Origin: Neurospora crassa OR74A
Taxonomy: Eukaryota; Ascomycota; Sordariomycetes; Sordariales; Sordariaceae
NCBI RefSeq assembly: GCF_000182925.2
Contig: NC_026503.1
Location: 1,860,001-1,924,000 of the forward strand
Length of the DNA: 64,000 bases
Direction: 5' to 3'
The translations under genes and the position numbers were made by a program. Position 1 is the stretch's first letter, and each line of letters opens with the position of its first letter. The notes beneath the pieces are model-generated. The model worked only from the letters and a program-made list of their open reading frames with translations. It ran no database searches and was not told where the DNA came from. Shown here piece after piece: positions 11,340 to 23,766 of the stretch.

Positions 11340-14300
11340 GTTTTGCTGCTGATGTTGAGGAGTCTGGCGCGATGTAGGGCGCTGCCTTTCACTATTGTTG
11401 CTGTTGCTGCTGTTATTGTTGGTGTGCTCACGAGCGTTGTTTCCATTGTTGCTGTTGCTCCCACCACTCCGGGTAGACAATCCAACTTCATCCATCAAAC
11501 GCTTGTAACCCTGACCAGGCTGTGCCTTGATGCGAATCAAGACGTTCTTCACGTTCTCAACAACCTGAGTCCGGATGGTCTCATCAAAGAAGGGAGTGGT
11601 CAAGACCTTGAAGATAAGCGTCGCACCACATGCGTGGTCGCTGAGGATTGCCTCCAGAACCTGGTCGTTCTGAGTGAAGAACAAAGCCTTGAGAATAGTG
11701 TCTCTGGCATCAGCCTCCGCCTTTTGGTTGATCACCTTCAGGACGGTCAGGTACGCGACCTTGTGAGTGCACAGATGCACAAGGTAAGGAACAAGCTGCG
11801 GCGACAAAACCGTGCGGCGCTGCGGGAACGTGCAGGTATCGAGGAACCAAGTCAGGAGTAGGGCACCGTTGGCGTTAGTGGCAAGCTGTACGCTATGCAG
11901 GGCAATGGCGGCTGCGAGCATCCGCTGCTGATCCTTGGTAGCGTGATGACTTTCCAGGCATGCCCTCATAGCACGAGCGCCGTAACGGCCTTGAGCAACC
12001 TCCCACATCTTGCTGAGCATGGTCTCAAAAATGAAGTCATTGTAGGGAGGGCCGAACTTCAGGCAGCCCTGAAGGACGTAGTTGCCATACTGATCAAGGA
12101 ACAAAGGGATCGTATAGGGACGCAGGTTCTCAACGATGAGATTCAGCTGCTGGGGCGTCTTGCAGACATCGATGATCTTCTGGGCAGCCCAAGTACCGTT
12201 CTTGTGTACGCCAATCTCAGCCATATGAGGTGCAATCTCAGCAAGCATTTGGTCGCGAACCGAGTCAGAGCAGTGCTCAAAGAGCTTCTGGACAACAGTG
12301 TTGCCAAGGTAATCCGACGCCAGCTCGGCAATTTCGGGAAGCATCTCAATGGCAATGTTCTCGATCTCCTGCTGAGACAAGGTCTGATTATCAATGCGCT
12401 TGCGGATATCACGGAGCTTGGGAGCGTCGTGAACACGGGTGTGGGCGGGCTCCTTGATGGGGGGGATCTCATCGATAAAGTTATCGAACTGAATAGCGTT
12501 CTGGAGGTTGGCGGAAGTCTTGTACTTGTCCTCCTCTGTCGCGCCAAATTGCTGGATGATGTTAAGGATGTCGGCGGTCATCTCAGAAAGAGGCGGCACA
12601 GTGGGGGTGGTGTTTCCAGCCAAAGGTGTTGGGGAAGCATTACCAGATGCGCCAGTGCTGCCGTTTTGACCGTTTTCTTGTCCCTTAGCGTACGGATCAG
12701 GGCTAGGGGAAGGGAAGGCCCCATCGTGGCCGGGAGTGTTGGACGCAGAAGGCGGCTTGGCAAAGTTGATACGAATGGGACCAGCACCAGGGAAAATCTC
12801 CTTTCCATTCATGTTTGCTTTGGCGTTGATGGCACTGTCCACTCTTTCAAAGTTGACGAAGCCGCAGTTCTTGTGGGTCAGCACTCTGGCGGAGAGAATA
12901 GGACCGTACGACTTAAACATCTCAGTTAGCGTAGAGGTCGTGGTGGACGTAGGGATGCTGCCGAGCCACAAGGCGCTTGTTGGGCCTTCCATGTTCGGCT
13001 CCTCGGCGCTGAGCAAGCCGTTGTTGTTGCGGCTGTTCGATCTGCCCAGAGTCATAGCAGCAACGGCCTGGGGCAAATCTTCGTACTGTCTCTCCTCCGG
13101 CAACTGAATGTCGGCAGCTGTGATAGAAGCGTCAAGCCGAGAGGGAGTTGGCACGTAGTTACGAAGAATCCGGCTGGCAGGAGTGTCCAAAACACCGGCT
13201 GTCCTGGCACGCGGACGGGCAGCTTGAAAAGCCTGTACGGCGAGGTTATGCTGTTGGATAGCTGCGTTGGTTGCGGCTAGTTGATCCTGAAGCTGAGCGT
13301 ATTGGTTCTCCATGATGGTCAACGGATCTTCATCATAATCATCTTCCTCGTCAGCGTATTTATCCTTGTTGTTGACCGAATAAGAACGGAACCTGTTTGC
13401 GGCCTTGGTAAAATCGACATAGGTTGGCATGTACGGGGTGGCAAGCTGAGCGCGAGGAGGCTGCGGTGTCTCGGCCAGGCCAAGGTAGTCCAAAGTCCTC
13501 ATATGGACATCGTTCTCGCCCGCGCCTTCACGAGAGAAGTGTGACTGAGTCGGGGAGCTGGGGTTGTTGGATGGCACGCTTGCGATGCTGGCCAGAGTGT
13601 TGCCTCTTTCACGGCCAGTAGGCGTCCAGCTGCTGAAGATGGAAACGCCGAATGGCGAGCTTGTGCCGGGTACCTGGGCGAACGGGCTGCGCTGAGGCAT
13701 AGAACCAGCCCTCAGCCTGGAAAGAAGCGTTGAGGCTGACCCCTCAGCTTGTTCAATGCCAGGAGAGGGAGACTTGAACGGCGTATGCGACGGAGAAGGG
13801 CGCGAGGTCTTTGCAGACAAGGCCGGGATATTCAGCATGCTATTGACCCCGGCACCGGCAGGAAATCTGGACGGCACGGTGCCGGCACGAGCACGCCGAG
13901 TCTGGGGCAAGCTGTCCGGAGTGGGCAACTGAGTGAAGTCCGGGAAGCCATCGGTGGGCGACTCCGGGATGTTCTCTCGAAGAGGGGTCGAGTTGCCGCT
14001 GGTCGGGGGTCCACCCCATGGGTTTACCGGCAATCCCGAGATGCCTTCCTGGGCTTGGATTTCGCGGGCACTACATTGCAAGGCGGGGTCAGCGGCGCTC
14101 CAAAACCATCAGGGCCACTATTGACTTACCGTTTTGAGAAGAGCCGGCCAGAGGACGCCATATCGTGAGACGGCGAACCATTGCCTGACCGTGAAGCGCC
14201 AGCCATCTTGGAAGATGACAGGCCGAAAGGAGAGCGAATGGCACCGGCAGAGGTCGGATCATTCGGCGATGTGCTTGTAGGCGAACCGGTTCGAGTCTGG

Positions 14301-14362
14301 AGAGAAACCGACTGCGGCGGGAAGCCGAGCGACATATGATCGCCGGGTCTTTGGTTGGACAT
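10600..14362 (-). CDS. Pumilio (PUF) RNA-binding protein with RRM (Jsn1/Puf2 type)
   Basis: PUF proteins bind 3' UTRs and control mRNA decay, translation and localisation; the RRM-plus-PUF arrangement is that of yeast Jsn1/Puf1 and Puf2. Exons are 14362-14130, 14070-10683 and 10605-10600, giving 1208 residues. The last exon is only AGA TAA: the GTAAGT donor at 10682 and a TACAG acceptor before 10605 turn the end into ...SRRGRR, avoiding a read-through tail. Layout: disordered Ser/Pro-rich region (1-430); RRM about 438-517 (ALWLGSIP, then CGFVNFE as RNP1); PUF repeats about 640-940 (for example GNTVVQKLFEH, NGTWAAQKIID, YGNYVLQ); Asn-rich region then a glutamine run with about 13 Q near 990; and a Gly/Pro/Met-rich tail with a degenerate GFGMNMG section. 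The 421-codon open frame on the plus strand at 10596-11861 is an antisense shadow. Confidence 0.93.
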
Positions 14363-17300
14363 TATTGATTATTTTTTATCCAGCTCTCATGGGAGTTATT
14401 GACAACTTTTTGTGGTTTCCAGTCGCGTCCACGCGGCTACCAGGCCTTGGATACCGGACAAGAAGCTTTTGACGAAAGCTCAAGAGAGGTCTCGTCTCGG
14501 TCGAGTCTGAATTTCCGGCGGGGCGGTCAAAGGCGGTGTGGGACGAAAGGCTGGACCAACGTCGACGTCAAAGAGCGCAGGCGCGGGGCGGACAAAAGCC
14601 GTCCAATTAAGCAGGAATCTATATCAGACACAGGCTGACCTGAGCGAAGGAGCGTCGCTCGAGGAGCCTTCTTGTGAAGCTCGAAGAGGGAATGCGACGT
14701 CGCAAAGGTTTGTTGCAAGGGGCGATTACGGAGTCGGTGACGAAAGGTGCCGGGATTTCTCTATCGATACTTGCAAACTCTTAAAAAGTTTGGCAAGGTT
14801 GGGAAGTGGCTTGGGGGAATTTTGGTAAGTCGACCTCAACAAGAAGCGACAGGTCGAAGGGGAAAAGAGGAACCGAGGGAAGAGCTGAGTCGACCTCGTC
14901 GGCGGCGGCTCAGATGTTGAGTTGAGGTGAGCAAACTGGATATTGCTGGGAGACCTTTCGAGGCAGGCTGCCCTGGTTTTGCCTTTTTTTGCCAAGGTGG
15001 GATTGGATCGGATAGCAACTGCGCCCGGGTTGTGGTGGACTTGTGGTGCGGAATGGTGGCTCGTTGTCGGGACGGTCCTACACCAGAAGCTATGTGTGGG
15101 ATGGTGCGTGTGGACTTTTTTTTCTCCCCTTGTAGCGGGCGAGAGTCAATCCCCCGGCCGTTCGCTCGTGTTCCGTCGCTTGTGCTTGGCTCACGCCCGG
15201 CCTCGTCTCAGCTCAGCGGAGGGCTGTCGATTTTGTCAACCGTCAACGGCCGTCGTCTGGGTTCACGTTACTCCGCCGGGCGAGTGGATCCGACAAGGAG
15301 AGGCAAGGAGGGGGAGGGGAGTGGAAGTTAAAGGCTGCTAAAGAATATACAGGCCCGGGGTCATTAGGAGGCGGGTTTCGAGCCTGGAGAAGAGGACAGC
15401 GATTCTGATTAGAAGAGGAAGGGTTGTGAGTTACAATGCGAGGAGAGAAGAAGAGATGGGACTGAGAGATGCAAGGTTGAAAAGGAGAAAAAAGGATCAA
15501 GTGATGCAGAGTTGAAGTCGAGTGCCGGCTGCAGGAAGGTGTACACTAGGTAGGTCTACTAAGAAGCACCGGGCCACGGCACCTGGGCTACCTAAACAGC
15601 GAGAGGGGGGGTCGAGGATTTCATCATCCCATCAAATCTGACACTGCAACTGCGACTGCGGAACCACCACACGCTCCCCACTGACATGCTGCCTGCCTGC
15701 ACTACTGTATGTAGAGGTAGGTGTGTGTGCAGAGGGACCTCCGACAACTCAGCCCAGCTCCAGGCGAGATGGGTGGAAGGCGTAACGGGAATAGAGGAAA
15801 GTGGGCTGGAAATGCACTCGGCGTCGATTTGATTCTGAGTGGTGGATGGTGGGGGGCCGGGGCCGGATGTGAAACAGCCTTCAGTTGGAAGAAGTGCTTC
15901 GTGCTTTTTTTCTCCTCCGCTTGACATATACGATCTGCTGTAAATAGGTAAACTTGACTCAGCACTATCAATTGCAGGCTCAGCTACCTGTAGTTGCATC
16001 GAAGGCACCAAAAAACGCTCGTCATGGGCTCACTGTTCTTCTCTCTTCGCGATTCTCTTCCGGAGCTCTCACCGCCTTCTACAACAACAGCTGCACTCAC
16101 TTGTTGTCTTGCTTGCCATTGGCGGAACAAACCCCCAATTGAATGAACAGCTGTCACGAACCTGACCTAGTTCCCAGCAAGATGACCTAGTTCCCAGCAA
16201 GAAAGTCCGATGTCAAGTTAAGGTTGCGCAAGTTGCCGGCAGCGGGGGAACTCAACCTTATGCCCACCTCGCTGAGCCCAATGAACCAAGTCACTGTTGA
16301 TGTTGGGGAGGGATCCTGAACTTTGATTCCCCTCATGCCCTGGACTGTCAGCTTTGCCTGTTACCTCTAGAAGCGGACGCCCCTTTTGTCAGCAAAATTT
16401 CGAGTACTTACCCTCAGGTCCATCGGAGACGTGAGGTGACTGCGTTTCCATGCTGCGAGCTACATACCTAAGCGTCTTATGCATGCTTAAGTTGGGAGCA
16501 ACGGGGACGAGGGGACGGGTATCATGCTTCCACTTCAAGCTGTAAGTGGACAGGATGGGCCCGGGCGTTGCTGCAGCTACCCACACGCGTCCCGAATTGC
16601 ACCCCCTCACTCCCCTCTTGACCCAACCATTGCGATAGGAAGCTTACAAATTGAAAAAAAAGGAAAAGTTTAGAGAAAAGATAGTCCAGCCCTGAACCTT
16701 TTTCTTTTTCTTTTTCCTCTGTTTTCCTTTTCCTTGTTGTCTTGTACATATCTGGAAGTTGGGTTTCTGGGCGGTACTTGGTCTGCTTGATGGTCTGGCG
16801 GGAGTGGGTAGAGGTATGCCACACATCAAGTGGTATTCTCAGGCACAGGAAGCTAGGGACTGCCGCTGCCGAAAATGCATATTGATTGGTGGATGCGTGA
16901 CAGGTACCCGATCTCAACAGATGACCAGCATTGACAGAGGCGGCCAACATGTCATCAAAGCACACAAAGCTACTAGAAGCCAAGATGATCACTACAGTGC
17001 CGGATGAACATGTACATCGGTATGCTCGCCAGCCATCTGTAGAAAAGCAGAGCGTTGATGTAAGTATGAGGGATCTGTACCAGGTATGCCCACTGATGTC
17101 GTTTCTAGAAGAACGGGAGGAGCTTCTGTCTTATTTGAGACTTGTGCCGAGACGAAACAAAGACATCTCTGCCATGGACAGCGAACACAGTGAGTCCCAT
17201 AGACCCCTCGATAGTTGATCATCGACAGCGGCCAACGTTCTACCTAGGATATCTCTTGGGTAGACAAAGTCGAGTGTCTTGACCTGGTTGTAAGTCAAGC

Positions 17301-18663
17301 GCCGTCCACACCCTCACCCCGCCCATATGCGCCAGAATACCCTGTCATCCCTGCGGGCTCCCTTTCATGATTCCTTCATCGGTCCCCTTTCATCGCGCTT
17401 CGACGAGCTTTAAACAAACCAACCAAAGGGGAGAAGCATCTATCAGCGATCTGCGAGAGCAACTGAAACACCGAGTTTCAAGCGTGGCCCCCTAGCAACC
17501 GAGTTAGTAGTGCACGAGCCACTGAAATGGCTTACAGGTAAGGTAGCGTTCGCTTTCGAACAGAAACATCCTTCAAATACTCCTCATTATGTATCTAGGC
17601 TCTCTTGAGAATGACGACCCCTCGTGCATCCTGGAGTCTAGTCCCATGGTAATTCCCCGCGAAGGGGCGGATCTTGAGAATTTGACTGCGTGTTCTGCTC
17701 TTCATTTGCCGCCTGGTTCTTGGGTTTTCATCGCATACGATCGCGATCTTCTGCAAGTCGTCCTCAAAATTAAACTTGCATGATTGGTCCCGAAGACCGT
17801 CCAAAACACCGCTCGGTTGTTGTCGCTGTGTCCTATACTTCCTGAATTGGATGGCATTCTTGCCGGTTTTCTCACGACATCTGGAATTCGGGCACTTCTT
17901 TCGTTCACAACTTGAACCCAAAGAACTACTTGCCTCTCGAGATAAAACTTTCCGAATAACACACACAAGGGCAATGCGTCGTAATTCCCGATTCACATTC
18001 AATCATGATCGCAGTGTTTCACCTATCGCTTTCCCCTGCTTTCCGCATCTCTTTCCCCCGCACTGGCAAGGCGGATGAGACTCGGCAAAGTCATGCCAGG
18101 GGCATATGTTGACATCCAGGGCAGGTCTCAATGAAGCCGACTTGCATAACAAAGAAACACTTCTGTAAGGTACGGTATGTTCCACATCAATCATGGTTTC
18201 CACTGCCTCCTCACAAACATCGATAATCTGATTAGATCTTGCGGTTGAGGTGGTCCCCAAGGCCTTCAGCTAAGTGATCTTCCGGGGGTTGGTAGCAATA
18301 TCAATTAACAACCCCAATGATATTAAGTTTTTGAGGTCCATCCGACTCCAGACTGAAGAGCATTGAAAAGCCATAAAACTTCTTGCTACACACATTTTTT
18401 CCAGCAGTCCTCGCAAAGCACACCAACCTGCAACAACAGCAGTAGAAGCATCTGCATGTCCATCGTCGAAGGAGAAAGTGGGGCTTCCAGAAGATGGAAG
18501 CACGGACGGGACAATGCCGTATCAACGTCCATATCTCTTCGGCGGGTCCGTGCACCAGTTCCCTGGACGGGAATTCCCCCGTCACAAGTTCCATGTCGCA
18601 AGCTCCAGCTCCAAAAGCTCCAATTGTGGCCACATCGCGCCAACAACGCCAGCAAACTACACC
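14363..18663. other. Intergenic: 4.3-kb divergent region between the PUF and CCDC47-like genes
   Basis: No coding region could be supported. The PUF leader probably extends into 14400-15300. Seen are a perfect 20-bp tandem duplication at 16163-16202, a T/C-rich tract near 16695-16740, and scattered TAGGTA words (15547, 15590). Several open frames around 16520-18100 overlap each other in different frames and show no family features. Confidence 0.5.
16163..16202. repeat. Perfect 20-bp tandem duplication
   Basis: The unit TGACCTAGTTCCCAGCAAGA occurs twice without any mismatch and without spacing, in non-coding DNA. The perfect identity suggests a recent replication slip or repair event. Confidence 0.9.
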
Positions 18664-20353
18664 ATGGCGAACGTGATCAACAACCTCTTTGGCGGCGCAA
18701 AGCCTGCCAGCGTCATTCCAGACAAGTCGGGCGACTCTGGTATGTGACTTTGTTCTGTAATCCTATCTGCCGGACACATTTGGAAGCACCGTCATGTGCC
18801 CGTAGTCGTGCCCGCCAACCGCCACGAACGGCCTCGATGTTCATGATGCCCTGGTCAGGCACGGTTGCTTGAGCTAGGCTCTAGATACCTATCCCAGCTG
18901 CTCTACCCACCAGACCTCGCATAATGCCGATCAATGGGCCTCTGCCGCGCTTCCAGAATCCCCAGACGCGACTCAAACCAGGTGGAATGACTGACCATTT
19001 GAACCCCAGACTTCGCCGACTTCGCAGAGGGTGCCGACCCGTCCCCCATCCCCATCAGCCCCATAACGACCACTCTCGCCGGTGCCCAGCCCGAAAAGAC
19101 CGCCGTCCCTTACACAAAGTGGTACAATGTGCACGAGCGCCACAGCCTTTCTGAATTCAAGGCCGAGGGCTTCATTCTGGCCGCCATCATCGTTGTGCTG
19201 ATCCTTCATCTCTTCGGTGCCCGTCTGAACCGCTCCAAGGCCAAGAAGTGGATTCGCGCCCATGCTTCGACATTGGGCTCCGAGTTCGCCCTTGTTGGCT
19301 TCTCTGGCGTACCCAGGGCTCTTTCGGACAAATCTGGTGATGAGCTCACCCAGGCTTTGGCTGACGCCAACGCCCAGAAGGGTGACGCCATCCTCAAGGA
19401 GAAGAGTCTCTTCGAGTTCGCGACCTACGCCACCGGCCGTGTCAACGTTGCCTTTGTCGATGTCAAGCTCACTCTGGTCAAGCGCTTCAACCCCTTCGTC
19501 ACCCTCGCCGAGAACGTCATTGGTTTCTTCTGGGACAGCTATGCTCAGCCTAGCGATTCCGTCGAGGCCACCTTGTATCCCTTCGATGGCAAGGAGGCGC
19601 TGACCGTTCCCGCTATGCCTGGCGCGGCTGAGCTCCGCCAGAACGACAAGAAGAGTACTTTTGACGGTTTTGTCTGGGCCATTGTCCACAAGGAGAGCAT
19701 GAAGCAGGTCCGCGACGAACGCTACGACGTGTCCCTTACCTACACCAAGGACAACAACAAGCTTCCCCAATGGTTGACGGTTATGACTGAGAGCGCTGAG
19801 ATCACTGATGCGCTGCTCACCCCTGAGCTGATCAAGGCTGCCGAGTCTGCTGGTGACCTCCTCGAATACCTCATTGTTTCCGATCAACCTTTGGACAAGC
19901 CCAAGACGTAAGTTTCAACCCGCCTTTCTGCCTACAAATTAAATTACCACATAGTTGTTGACATATGATCCCCTTCACAGTGTCGAGGAGACCAACCCCC
20001 GCAAGCGCATCTTCCTCAAGTACCGCCTTCCCTCGGACAACAACTACGAGCCTCTTCTGCCCATCTTCCAGTACTTCCTCCGCATGACGGACCAGCTTGT
20101 GCAGGTGGCGCACTTCCGCCCCGAGGTCCTCCGCAAGGTCAAGTCCGTTCGCGACGAGATGATCAAGGGCATCCAGAAGGCGAACGAGCAGGAGAAGGCT
20201 GAGGAGCTAGCGATCGAACGCGAGAAGCAACGCAAGGCCAAGCGTGATGCCGAGTTGGCTGCCATGGATGCCAAGGCGCAGAAGAAGTACCTCGAGAAGG
20301 AGAGGGAGAGGGAGGCCAAGAGGCAGACTAAGAAGATGACCACTAGGGCCTGA
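18664..20353 (+). CDS. CCDC47-like ER membrane protein (DUF1682)
   Basis: CCDC47 is an ER protein that works with Asterix as the PAT complex and with the translocon in inserting multi-pass membrane proteins; fungal homologues share the DUF1682 domain. Exons 18664-18739, 19010-19907 and 19981-20353 join to 448 residues. Donors are GTATGT and GTAAGT, and acceptors CCCAG and CACAG. A single hydrophobic segment (EGFILAAIIVVLILHLFGA, about residues 75-93) follows an N-terminal luminal-like stretch. After it come a conserved globular region (SEFALVGFSG, FATGRV-like FATYATGRVNV, PSDSVEATLYPFDGKE) and a highly charged C-terminal coiled coil (about 385-445) rich in Lys, Glu, Arg and Ala. This layout is diagnostic of the family. 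It converges on the Ecm15-like gene about 0.6 kb away. Confidence 0.93.
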
Positions 20354-20964
20354 ACGTCCTGTTTCTTGGGCTTCTTCGAAATGTGTATGTGTGATGACTA
20401 GGTATGGAATGGAATAAGGGGGGTAATGGGTTGGGGTTCGGATGACCCGGCAAAGTGATGATAGTTTTGGCTAGGGATGATGACGGAGGCTACGATCAAA
20501 GTATACTAATAGTAACGTGTATATGCGTCTGTATGTTGTACAAGTATGTATAAAAATAATGTGGAGATGGGGTGATGAGTAAAGTGTGAATTTAAAAAAA
20601 AATACTGATATGAAAGACATGAAGCGTGGTGTCTATGATGTGCGAGCCCTGTTGGTGTGTGCAGGTATTGTGTTCGTCCTCGTCCAAAGACCATCGCAGG
20701 ATTCTCTCCTCTATCCATTCCCTTCTATATCCCTCTGCCTCATATCGCAGGAGCGCGCGGAACATTGTGACAAAAGCGGCCTTCCCAGCATAGCGAATCC
20801 GCTGTTCTGCATCGGTTGGTAGGAAAGAGCTTGGTTAGTATCAGGGTTCTCTGACGGTGATTGCATGCATAGGCTCCGAACATAAGAGAAACGGATGGCC
20901 AAGCGATTAAAAGTCATAGCATGACTTGGAGCTGAGATGAGAATGTAAATCAATGTAGAGGTAA
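20354..20964. other. Intergenic: convergent 3' ends
   Basis: This 611-bp stretch lies between the stops of the CCDC47-like and Ecm15-like genes and is A/T-richer than the genes. Nothing beyond a run of A near 20591 and likely 3' untranslated sequence is seen. Confidence 0.6.
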
Positions 20965-21608
20965 CTAAGCAGACGACTCCCCCTTTTGATCCTCAGACAA
21001 GATTGCTTGCACTCTCTTCACCTTGTCTTCAGCCGTCTGTTTCTTGTCGATTCTGTTGGAGTGGAAGAGAAAGGGAAGTAAAGGGTCAGCAAGAGCAACG
21101 CAACGCAACGCAACGCAACGCAACGCATGTAGGGATTAAGGTTGAATATCGAAGTGAAGAGCCCATACAAGGACAAAAAGGAATAATAGAGTGAGAGGGG
21201 GGGGAGAGAGAGAGAGAGAGGCCGGGGATTAGAAAAGAGCAAAACATACCGAGTCCCAACCCGCATAGACGTTTGTACCCGCTTCACGCCTCCCTGGTGA
21301 ACAACCGCGTGGACTTGGCCGATGACTTTCATTACCTCATCCCAGGATCCTTCAACAGTAGTACCAGCCGAGTGCATTGTGGACTTTAACCCGCTGGCTG
21401 CCAACACCCTCTGCACCTCAGCCACCTCCTTGGCGACGGATACGTTGCCTGTGCCAACCTGTTGCGAACAAACAAACAACAGGGGTTCAGCATCTGTTTC
21501 TTCACGATGATGTTTATACATATATGGTTGATAACTCACCGGAATCAAGCAAAAGTCTACGTAGCACGACGCAGGGGTTTCGATGTTGGAGTAATCGCGG
21601 AAACTCAT
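20965..21608 (-). CDS. Ecm15/UPF0045-type thiamine-binding-fold protein (YBL001C family)
   Basis: These are small tetrameric ferredoxin-like proteins (yeast Ecm15, bacterial MTH1187/YqgV group) that bind thiamine or a related ligand; their role is not settled. Exons 21608-21540, 21458-21250 and 21052-20965 join to 121 residues, typical for the family. The motifs FCLIPVGTGN, a VAEVQRVLAASGLKSTMHSAGT strand-helix unit (shown in part) and EGSWDEVMKVIGQVH are characteristic. The chosen start (AAAATGAG) has a good context. A second in-frame ATG at 21713 would add 35 residues with many Arg, Lys and His and no acidic residue, which looks like a mitochondrial presequence; both forms could be made. 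Intron 2 (21053-21249) carries six CAACG units and a GA run. The gene is divergent from the Ark/Prk kinase gene. Confidence 0.9.
21096..21125. repeat. (CAACG)6 microsatellite inside intron 2 of the Ecm15-like gene
   Basis: Six perfect CAACG units lie in the intron, with a GA run at about 21204-21221 nearer the donor side. Confidence 0.9.
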
Positions 21609-23766
21609 TTTCAGGTAGGAAGGATGTTTGATTGTGATTTGGTGAGGCTTTTGGAGCAACCGGGAGGTGTGATTGAGAAGACTTCGGTGGTGAGCAGGTC
21701 TGAAGAGACTCATATCTACCTCTAGGGCTAAAGGGAGAGAATAAGACGTCCGAGCACGGATCAGATGTTCAGGTTGGTGGTTGTTGGTTGAAGTGAGTGT
21801 TGCTGGGGTGGGTTGCGTCACTGTCACTGCGGCTTGAAGACTTGAAGTTACTTGTACAGCTGGACGGAGCGTGACTTCCTCCTGGGGATGAGACCTTCAA
21901 TAAGCGAAAAGCCCAAGAGACGGGAATTAAGCTTCAAGTGAAACTGTTCTTCGTTCAGTACCTGGATATAAAAAGGCTCAAGTCTACATTGAGGCTTCAA
22001 ACATTCATAATGTCAATTCAGGTTTCGCTTCATTAGCAGCACCAGCTCGAGACTGGTTCATGATAGCTTATCCTGCGGCAAGATCTGAGCTTCCGCTAAT
22101 CCCTCGTGAAGATGCAAACTGAATAACCCCACACTTTTGCTGCCTATCTGGAGTCCGAGAGCAAATTAAAGAGGTACCTGCCCCTCACCCCACTTATAAC
22201 TCGCGGCCTGTAAAGCCTCTCATTATAAAGCCCCGGGGAAAAGGAGAAAGTGGTTTGTGTGAATGCGTTGATGTTGGACTTTTCTATCCTTGAAAGGAGA
22301 CCACTCGACTTACCAGGGAAGTACGGAGGTCCGAGTCTCTACCCAGCAAGTTTACTGTGTCGACATAAATATGAAGGCATCGCGTTGCCGGGGAACCCTA
22401 GTACTGGAGTCGATAGCGCTTGTTGGATGTCGTCAGAGGGCGTTCGGCATAATCTCAAGGTTTGCTGGTGAGCCTGGTGTTGGATCAAGAAACCGAGAAT
22501 CTTGAGGACAAACCCATCTCAGACATTTTGGTGGTGTAGTCTAGATATCAGGACGTGTTGTAGCATGCTGTAAACGGAGTTGTTGACAGAGAGCTTTCGT
22601 TGGGGATGACCACACGATGTGGTTGATCAGGCAGCACGGAGTCCCTAGCCGAGATGACGGGGTCCATGTTATGGCACAGGGTTGATGGTTCTCTTGCATG
22701 CCTGTACAATCGCCGTATCTCATCCGCTCTAACGCGCGACATCGTGACCCGTGACCTTGATTCCGCAAGACAAACTAAAAAAAACTTGTGTCTCGGTCCT
22801 TGACTTTGTTGGCGCCACGTTGTGAAGTTTCAGTTGGGTTGATAGCTGTGGAATTGCTGTCCTCGCCCCAGCATGTGCAGATGTTAGTGCGTGATACCTC
22901 CGCGATGCCAAGTCCATTATCGTCTAAACGGTACATACAGCTGGCGGGCACCTGCAGTGTTGCGGAATGGACAGCATGGACTCGGGCACTTGCACCTGCA
23001 GGACAACTGCTGCGAGCCTGCTGTCAGTTGCCTCAACCCGACATGGCCGCCGTCCTGTCGTCCCACGAGGCCGCCTAAAGAGAACTGGGTATCAACAGGA
23101 CGCGTTAACATGATGGCATGTTAGCCGAGAGGTAGACTAGTCTAGTCCATCGCTACCTACCTACCTCTAGGTAGAGAAACAATCCCGGACGAACACGCCA
23201 ACACCACCCAAACACCCAAGCACGTCCAAGGAACGGCACATTCGCTGCGACGAGACCGACATACCTAGGTCTTCCCCATCAACCATAGGCCCATCGCCCA
23301 GCAAGCCCCCCCCAGACCGCGAACCCACCGTCATCCCTGCGATTAGACAAGCTGGAAACCGGCCCCCGGGACCCTATTGACTGCCAGTCCCGTTGCTACT
23401 ACACTAGTGCTGCCTACCTCTACTGACTACCAACATCTGGTTTGCTCTTAGACACTTCTTTGTGGTGATCTGTTGTTAAGCGATTATGCATTGCTTGTAG
23501 ACGGCCTCTCCCTCCTTCGATTGCTATACCTACCTAGTTTCGATGCCGTGAAGAGCTGTCCAACTCCCAGTCGAGTCGCCTACCCACCGGTATCCTCAAA
23601 CGACCGTCCCCTCCTTGCGCCCCTCGATTCAAGGCACCACCGCGTCCGTTGTCCGAGTGTCAGTCACTCTGCCGATTCTCCTTGCTCGCCAGTGCCCACC
23701 CTCTCTCCGAACCCAAACGAACCGTACGGCCCATAAAGGTTTATAGGCCAACACACAGCCAGCGCG
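21609..23766. other. Intergenic: divergent promoter region of the Ecm15-like and Ark/Prk genes
   Basis: About 2.2 kb without a supported gene. The first 105 bases (21609-21713) may encode an N-terminal extension of the Ecm15-like protein. Repeated CTACCTA/TAGGTA words occur at 23150-23175. The last kilobase is pyrimidine-rich on the plus strand and is probably the long leader of the kinase gene. Confidence 0.55.

Noticed and set aside
10596-11861. 421-codon open frame on the plus strand
   Set aside because: It lies antisense to the PUF gene, whose Gln/Asn/Pro-rich coding sequence keeps the opposite strand open. The protein has no family feature.
18973-19887. 304-codon open frame on the minus strand
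   Set aside because: Shadow of the CCDC47-like main exon; C/G-ending codons of the real gene suppress stops on the other strand.
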